From assembly GCA_030490835.1 (NCBI GenBank), contig CM059973.1, positions 83,033,221 to 83,097,220 of the forward strand: DNA of 64,000 nucleotides, in the 5' to 3' direction. Positions 58,702 to 64,000 of this stretch are shown here, piece by piece (the stretch's first letter is position 1; each line of letters opens with the position of its first letter). Source of the stretch: Annona cherimola (Eukaryota > Streptophyta > Magnoliopsida > Magnoliales > Annonaceae). The notes below the pieces were generated by a model that was given only the letters and a program-made list of their open reading frames with translations, ran no database searches and had not been told where the DNA came from. The position numbers and the translations under genes are program-made.

Positions 58702-60171
58702 GAGTCATGATCCTATGCGCTTAGGCTAAGTGCTTGAGTGCTTAGCTCGGCATATGGTAGCCGTTGGATTGTGTAGCAAAAATATGGATCGTTGATCGTT
58801 GAATTATGTCATACAAAAAAAGGAGCATGCGGACTTACAAAAGGATTAATTTAAAATTTTTAAGTAAAATCAAAAGCCTCCCCAACTCGATTGACGCCCT
58901 CTCTTCATCACCTCTCTCTCGCGACCCTCTTCCTATGAACAACAATCAATGTCGACAGGGATAAAAATGTTGTTGATGCTTGTTGAGGCAGACGGTTCTC
59001 CTGCCTCTCTCCTATCATTTTTAACATCTTGCTTTCTCATCTCTTTCTTGTGGTCCAATCGTTGTGAACCATGGCTAGTTGCTCTCACTCATTTCTTTTA
59101 CCTTCAACAAGTTGCTCCCGCTCACCTCCTTCACTTTGGCAAAACTCAAAATACAAGCTTTAATCAAATTCATGAAAGGGCATTTTCCTTTGAGAACAAA
59201 GAAGAAGTCTTTGTTCTTCAGAAACTTCTTTAGGATAGGACAAATTCAAATAACAAAGCACTCACTAAAGCTCATATGGGATAGTTGTACATTTGTTGTG
59301 ACATCAAACAATGGCATCCAAACATTTTTGTATCCAAATCTCACTCTATCATATTATTACCTCTTTAAGATTTTTCTATCAAAGAGGTGTAGAAATATAC
59401 TTTATCAAAGTCGTATACTTGCTATGAGCAAGCATGAGAAGCACCGGACTGATAAATTCAATCACGTGGTTGCTGTTGTTCACACTAATTATTTGGAGTA
59501 TATTAAGAGAGAGAAAAATAGAGCTATCCAAGCTTTCTTTAAACAATTTGAACATCAAAGCATATTGCCACAATTTAATAGCAATCATCTAATTTATTGG
59601 TTTACTTGTATTCTTCATCCTATGAAGTGGTTATGAATCTTATTTTATTTTTGGAAAGGTGCGTTGATAGGCCAATTTCTAGTGTATCCATGTCATCAGT
59701 TCATGGGGCACAAAACAAGCCACTTTACTTGCTTCTGTTAGATGCAATACATCAAGCTCCTAGACATTATTTGTTGTTTCTTGTATCAAATAATTGGCAT
59801 AATATCATTGGGTAGAAGAGTCAGGACAGAGCAACAATGTGCTTGCAAATTCGACTAAGAAGAAATGAGAGAGAGTAGTGATGAGGCAAATGTTGAATTG
59901 TGTGAGAATGGAGAGAGTAGCAGCATGCTTGGAGAGCTCCCTTAGGGTTTGTGAGGGGAAGATTTAAGAAGGAGAAAGAGAGGAAGCGATTTGGGCTAGA
60001 TGAGGAAAGAGGAACATTTCAACACCTTAGGACCCTTTGTTTAAACAATCCCTGTGTAGGGATGAAAATGCAAAATGCCTTAAACATTAGATTGGACCGA
60101 CAAAAATGATGTTGTTGATGGGGTAAGCTAAGCGCCTAAGCACTTAGCCTAGGCGCATAAGATCAAATCTC
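58702..60171. mobile_element. Mutator-like element (Pack-MULE), 1470 bp, 45-bp inverted ends, 9-bp target duplication
   Basis: The left end starts GAGTCATGATCCTATGCGC and the reversed right end starts GAGATTTGATCTTATGCGC. Both continue into TAGGCTAAGTGCTT and end in GCTTAGC. The target duplication AAATAAAAT is at 58693-58701 and 60172-60180. GAG-starting long inverted ends plus a 9-bp duplication are diagnostic of MULEs. No transposase (MURA/MUDR) frame is present. The interior carries a recognisable fragment of the host gene DGD1 and further sequence of unknown origin, including two frames (58949-59233 and 59079-59636) that partly overlap. Confidence 0.85.
59442..59540 (+). pseudogene. DGD1: Captured fragment of digalactosyldiacylglycerol synthase 1 (DGD1)
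   Basis: The frame reads HRTDKFNHVVAVVHTNYLEY then IKREKNRAIQAFF. This matches, from memory, the conserved DGD1 text W-TDKFNHVVG(V/I)VHTNYLEYIKREKNGALQAFF in its glycosyltransferase region. DGD1 makes the chloroplast galactolipid DGDG. Only about 33 residues match; the DGD1 sequence on both sides is absent, so this is a captured or transduced piece without enzyme activity. It lies in the 185-codon open frame 59079-59636, which could give a chimeric peptide if transcribed. Confidence 0.75.
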
Positions 60172-60540
60172 AAATAAAATATATATTAGGGTTTCTTACA
60201 TATAATGAAGTTATTTGAAAATCGCATAACAGTTTATATTATTAGTCTATGTATATTGATTCCACTACAAAATCTACAGTGGAATTACAAGCTTTAATGG
60301 TGTAGATCACACAAACGGGGCTACATGAGCACGCATCTGGGTGTATCATGAGAGCGCCATAAAAAAGCTCATCTTCCACAATGAACTTCAACTGCCATGG
60401 AAGAACCCAATGAACATTTCTTATTTGCATCCAACGTCTTCACCGAATCCACCGATGCTAGCATCTTCTCTACCAGATTTAAACCCGTCAGCAATAGGGA
60501 AGAATCTATCTAGAAAATAATTGTCCAACCAACAACTCTC

Positions 60541-60640
60541 TTTATCCACGGAGGCAAGGACAGTCTCTCATGTGGAGGTCTTGGGTTCGAATGTTGGTAA
60601 ATGCATTTTGTATTAGTTAGTTGCTGCATTATATGGTGGC
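60541..60640 (+). repeat. Possible tRNA-derived SINE head
   Basis: GGTTCGAAT at 60584-60592 is a good B box, preceded by CATGTGGAGGTCTTG as in many plant SINEs. The A box (GAGGCAAGGAC) is weak and no tail or target duplication was found. Confidence 0.35.
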
Positions 60641-60889
60641 GTTATGTAGTAACGTTATTTCTTCTTGATTTGTGAGAGAGTCTATCACTGCCAACCGTTT
60701 TAGGTGTTTAAAATATTTGTAAAATTATTATTAGAAAAATTTATAATAATATCTGAAAGTTTGCCTATTGAGATTATTATATTATAGTACCCGTAAAAAA
60801 ACCAACTCTTTTTGTAACCCCGAAAACTAGAAGGGGCGAACCTCTCTCTGCTAATTTCAAAATCCATCGCATCCAAATAAAGCTAAGGG

Positions 60890-61037
60890 CGCCACCGAGG
60901 CATTCAGAAGACTGCCCTGGCTTATGGGCGTCTCTTGTTCGAATCGTAGAAATGTGTGTGGTGGCAGTGTAGGTGGAGTTATTTTCTCTCCCCTGGTTGT
61001 GAGTGCGTCTACCTGTGTCCACAGGTTGGAAAAAAAA
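60890..61037 (+). repeat. Possible tRNA-derived SINE with short A-tail
   Basis: GTTCGAATC at 60937-60945 (B box) follows GCCACCGAGGCATTCAGAAG by tRNA-like spacing. The segment ends CACAGGTTGG then eight A. No target duplication recognised. Confidence 0.4.
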
Positions 61038-61049
61038 GGTTCAGGAAAA

Positions 61050-62765
61050 ATTTTGAGTTGATTAGTAAGATGGTTATAAGAATATTGTTAAGAAATTTGT
61101 AAGAATATCTCATGACTATGTTATAATATTTGTTGAGATCATTGTAACATATGTATGAATAAAAAAAAAATTAAAGCTAAGGATTTCGGATTTCAGATTT
61201 TTATTGCAGGCAACATCATATCACCTCCACGACCTATCATTTTCATCCACTTCACCACTAATCCATCATCTGGCCTGTAGTAGTCCCCTCAAATCATGCT
61301 TATCGTCAGCAATTGTACAATTTCTTCTCGCATGCTTCCCCAGATCACGCTAACAACGACGTCAATCATTAATGACCGCTCTGCTTCTCAGTTCGGCAAC
61401 TCCCTAGAATCTAGAGTGATTTTGAAAGAAAAAAAAAAAAAAAAAAGAGGGCTTAACAGCTTATTTTCTTGAGGTGGACGTCAGGTAGAATTGCAGAGAT
61501 AAATTATGCGGAGATTATTTATAATTTGCAATTATACTTAATTATGTAAGTACATTTGTAAATTACCTTAATTATAATCTTTCTTTTGTTCAACGCGTAC
61601 CTAGTTATATATGGTACTAGATCATTTCGTTTTTTTTATTATTTTTCAATAAGATATTGGACATTTATTTCAATTTACGCAGGTACTTTATCTACCCTTT
61701 TTATTTCTCATACATTATAATCTTTAGTGAAATTCAAATCCCAGATTATAAAAATAAAAAATAAAAATCAATGGTTCAATTTATTTGTATCCGTATTTTA
61801 TTATTTTAAAATTTATCTTTATTAAAACCGTAATGAAAATACGTGAGAAAACTGACTATAATATTTCATAAATGATATATCTAGGTACGTGCTATCACGC
61901 GAACATTACCGTGTATAAATTAGTCACGAGGTAGTAGTAGTACCTATACCCATATTATTTTATACACGGCGATGTTCTCGTGGTACGTCCGCCTCTTCCC
62001 CTCTTCTCCTCTGCATAGATAGGTGAAGAGTGAGGGGCTGTGGACCTGGACGTCTGTTTGTTTGATTGAATAATGATTTCAACAAAAATAAATAAGTTAT
62101 TCTATTCATGCTCATACTACTATAATCATTGTTGTCAAATGAGAGGTATACAACATATATAAAAATTCGCAGCATGTGCATAGATTTGTCTGCAGTCACT
62201 TATGAGTTAAAGTAAGCTAAACTTTTATTACTTATGTTGTTATAACTGGCTGGATCAATTTTTATTTTCATCATTTTTATTAATTTATATACGTTGACAA
62301 TTGACGTGTTCTATTGTATATGTATTTAGATTTCACTTACCATAAAAAAATTTGATTTGACTCTTTACCACTTGTATGACCAACTAGTTGACGTGAGCAT
62401 AAGAATGCATAGAAAGGAAGGTTTAGAGTTAAAATTTTGATAGATGTACTTACCAGTTTAACCGTCTTATAGAGTTGTCTTTTATTCATTACCTAATCAT
62501 CTAAGGAGGTGACACATTTTTTACATTAATAAATTAAAGGAGATTAAAATAAACATGCATAGTACATTTGGTAATCATGAGATTTTAGTGATGTGGATAT
62601 CACCTTTCACCCTACACATTTTCTCACAAATGATTTGACATTTTTTATGAAGATGATTTGACATATTAATTATCTAGGAACTCCTTGATTGAAAAAAAAA
62701 TTTGTCTAGAAACTCTACTTTTAAACTTTAGTTTTATGTTTTGAACATGTTTCATGCAACCATCT
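61050..62765. other. Intergenic, nothing recognised
   Basis: Includes an A run at 61429-61446. No gene, RNA gene or complete transposon supported. Confidence 0.4.
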
Positions 62766-62769
62766 TAGG

Positions 62770-63140
62770 GACTTTTTAAAATACACCTACGTGCACTTAC
62801 TTTCGGTGCACCCAAGTGTATTTAACATTTTTTAATATTTTTTTGAAAATTTTTATGTAATTGTTAATTTAAGTATATTTAACATGTGTATTAAGTTTTA
62901 ACATTTTGGAGATTTGTAAATATTTTTTGAATTTTTTAAAATTAATGGTATTTTTATAATTCATAAATTACAAAACTGCCACTGGTTTTAAAAAATAAAA
63001 ATATATATAAATTTTTATTTTGAAATTTTATAAAAATATATATAAGAATCCAAAATTAACAAAACTTGGTATTTATTTTGAACTAAATATACTTAGTCTC
63101 ACATAAGGATGAAGAAAAACTACAAAAATATATTAAAAAT
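62770..63140. repeat. Family A palindromic MITE, degraded right end
   Basis: Begins CTTTCGGTGCACCCAAGTGT and carries ATTTAAGTATATTTAACATG and its complement further on. Confidence 0.6.
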
Positions 63141-63419
63141 CATAATCCATACTTATTTGGTATTACTTAGGAGTGGTTTATGAGTAAAGTAAGCTCAATT
63201 TTTATTATTATGTTATTACAATTGGTTCAATTGATTTTTGTTTGATTTTTATAAATCAATATAAGTTGACAATTGATAGAGTTATTGTATGTGTATCAAA
63301 ATTTTCATTGTTATTGTTATTTTAACAATTGATGTGACTCAATCCGATCTTACATAAGTGTAGTAGGATTGACAAGGTCCCAAACTAGGAAAGATCTTTG
63401 GAATAAGTGTCCGGATTAG

Positions 63420-63665
63420 GGGCACGTTTGGTAACCTTCAAGGGTAGGAAATCATGGTAAAGTGAGGAAGCACGTTTTTCTCAAGGCAGTTATTAATTCC
63501 ATCAATCATCATATTTTTTTCACTTTTACCCCTCGCATTTTAATATTTTTTTCCTTTCAACAGCCTTATTACCCCTATCATTTTCCTTTAATTACACAAT
63601 TTTCAAAATATTATATTTCTCACTTCCTACCAATCTCTTAATACCACAAGAGTATCAATTACCAA
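63420..63665. repeat. Family E MITE, single copy
   Basis: The inverted ends are GGGGCACGTTTGGTAA and, reversed, GAGATGTTTGGTAATTG. Related to the tandem pair at 51655-52270. Confidence 0.65.
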
Positions 63666-63786
63666 ACATCTCTTTGAACATGAACCAAACTGGAAGGACG
63701 AAATACACCCCGAAAAGATTGCTTTTAATTGGATGCTCTTAATTGTTTTATGCGGAAAATGCTCTATTTATGGTTCCCTTTTAGGG

Positions 63787-64000
63787 TGTGTTTGGCAATG
63801 AGTAAAAAATGTCAACTTAAAACTTTTCAATCTAAAACTTTTCACTATCTACAATTATCATATTTTTTAATCATTTTTTCACATTTTCCCATATAATTAC
63901 CCTACTTTTCCATCATTTCTACACAACTACTCATACAATTAACCTATCTATTTTAACTTTATCATCTTTACTCCTCATTATTACCCCTATCATATCACAT
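63787..64000. repeat. Family B Tourist-like MITE, cut by the window edge
   Basis: Starts GGGTGTGTTTGGCAATGAG directly after TTA (63784-63786) and continues with the family body in the same orientation as the inner copy at 11711-11988. Confidence 0.75.

Noticed and set aside
59079..59636. 185-codon frame as a functional gene
   Set aside because: Only about 33 residues resemble DGD1, the rest is of unknown origin, and it lies inside a transposon; called as a captured fragment instead.
60541..61037. Two tRNA genes
   Set aside because: Good B boxes, but no cloverleaf acceptor stem or anticodon arm could be drawn; SINE-like calls at low confidence were kept.
1..64000. CRISPR arrays, operons, ribosome-binding sites, phage or bacterial features
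   Set aside because: The DNA is plant nuclear; the regularly spaced repeats found lack spacers and belong to retroelement arrays.

Overview
The window looks like nuclear DNA of a flowering plant. It is AT-rich. Its genes have introns with GT-AG borders. Much of the intergenic space is short non-autonomous transposons (MITEs), solo LTRs of Ty3/gypsy type and SINE-like retroposons. The protein families present (plant QSOX, SABATH methyltransferase, DUF4228/PADRE proteins) are plant-typical. I cannot name the species. All exon structures were read by eye from splice signals, reading frame and family knowledge, without alignment.

Layout from left to right. (1) 188-2213 minus: the first four coding exons of a quiescin-sulfhydryl oxidase (QSOX), running off the left edge. 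(2) 3651-3866 minus: a small Gly/Ser-rich plant protein of unknown function. (3) 4-20 kb: no intact gene. It holds a small tandem array split by a 1.16-kb solo LTR (target duplication CATAT), a 2.24-kb solo LTR (target duplication GTCAC), a three-level nest of MITEs, a decayed exon-like fragment resembling the N terminus of METTL10/EFM4-type lysine methyltransferases, a SINE-like insertion with a 16-bp target duplication, and a 0.6-kb hAT-like element. (4) 20.5-31.2 kb: two intronless DUF4228/PADRE genes on the minus strand, 10 kb apart, both starting with a Met-Gly-Asn myristoylation motif. (5) 31-37 kb: intergenic MITEs and one near-perfect 36-bp hairpin. (6) 37701-45255 plus: a 13-exon TTC5/Strap-like gene (421 aa; TPRs plus a C-terminal OB-fold region). 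(7) 46-48.6 kb: an LTR element with 5' LTR, primer-binding site and two 31-bp tandem arrays, but no gag-pol and no 3' LTR. Its LTR is the same family as the solo LTR at 6.4 kb, in the opposite orientation. (8) 50.4-51.5 kb: an insertion flanked by a 37-bp direct repeat. (9) 53297-55470 plus: a three-exon SABATH methyltransferase (365 aa) with a MITE in intron 1. (10) 57.7-64 kb: repeat DNA, including a 1470-bp Mutator-like element (45-bp inverted ends, 9-bp target duplication) that carries a fragment of the galactolipid synthase gene DGD1, as a Pack-MULE does.

The host genes do not form a pathway or cluster; they look like unrelated neighbours. The two DUF4228 genes may be a dispersed paralogous pair. 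The most informative content is the transposon biology: gene-fragment capture, nested insertions whose empty sites are visible in the same window, and solo LTRs with intact target duplications.
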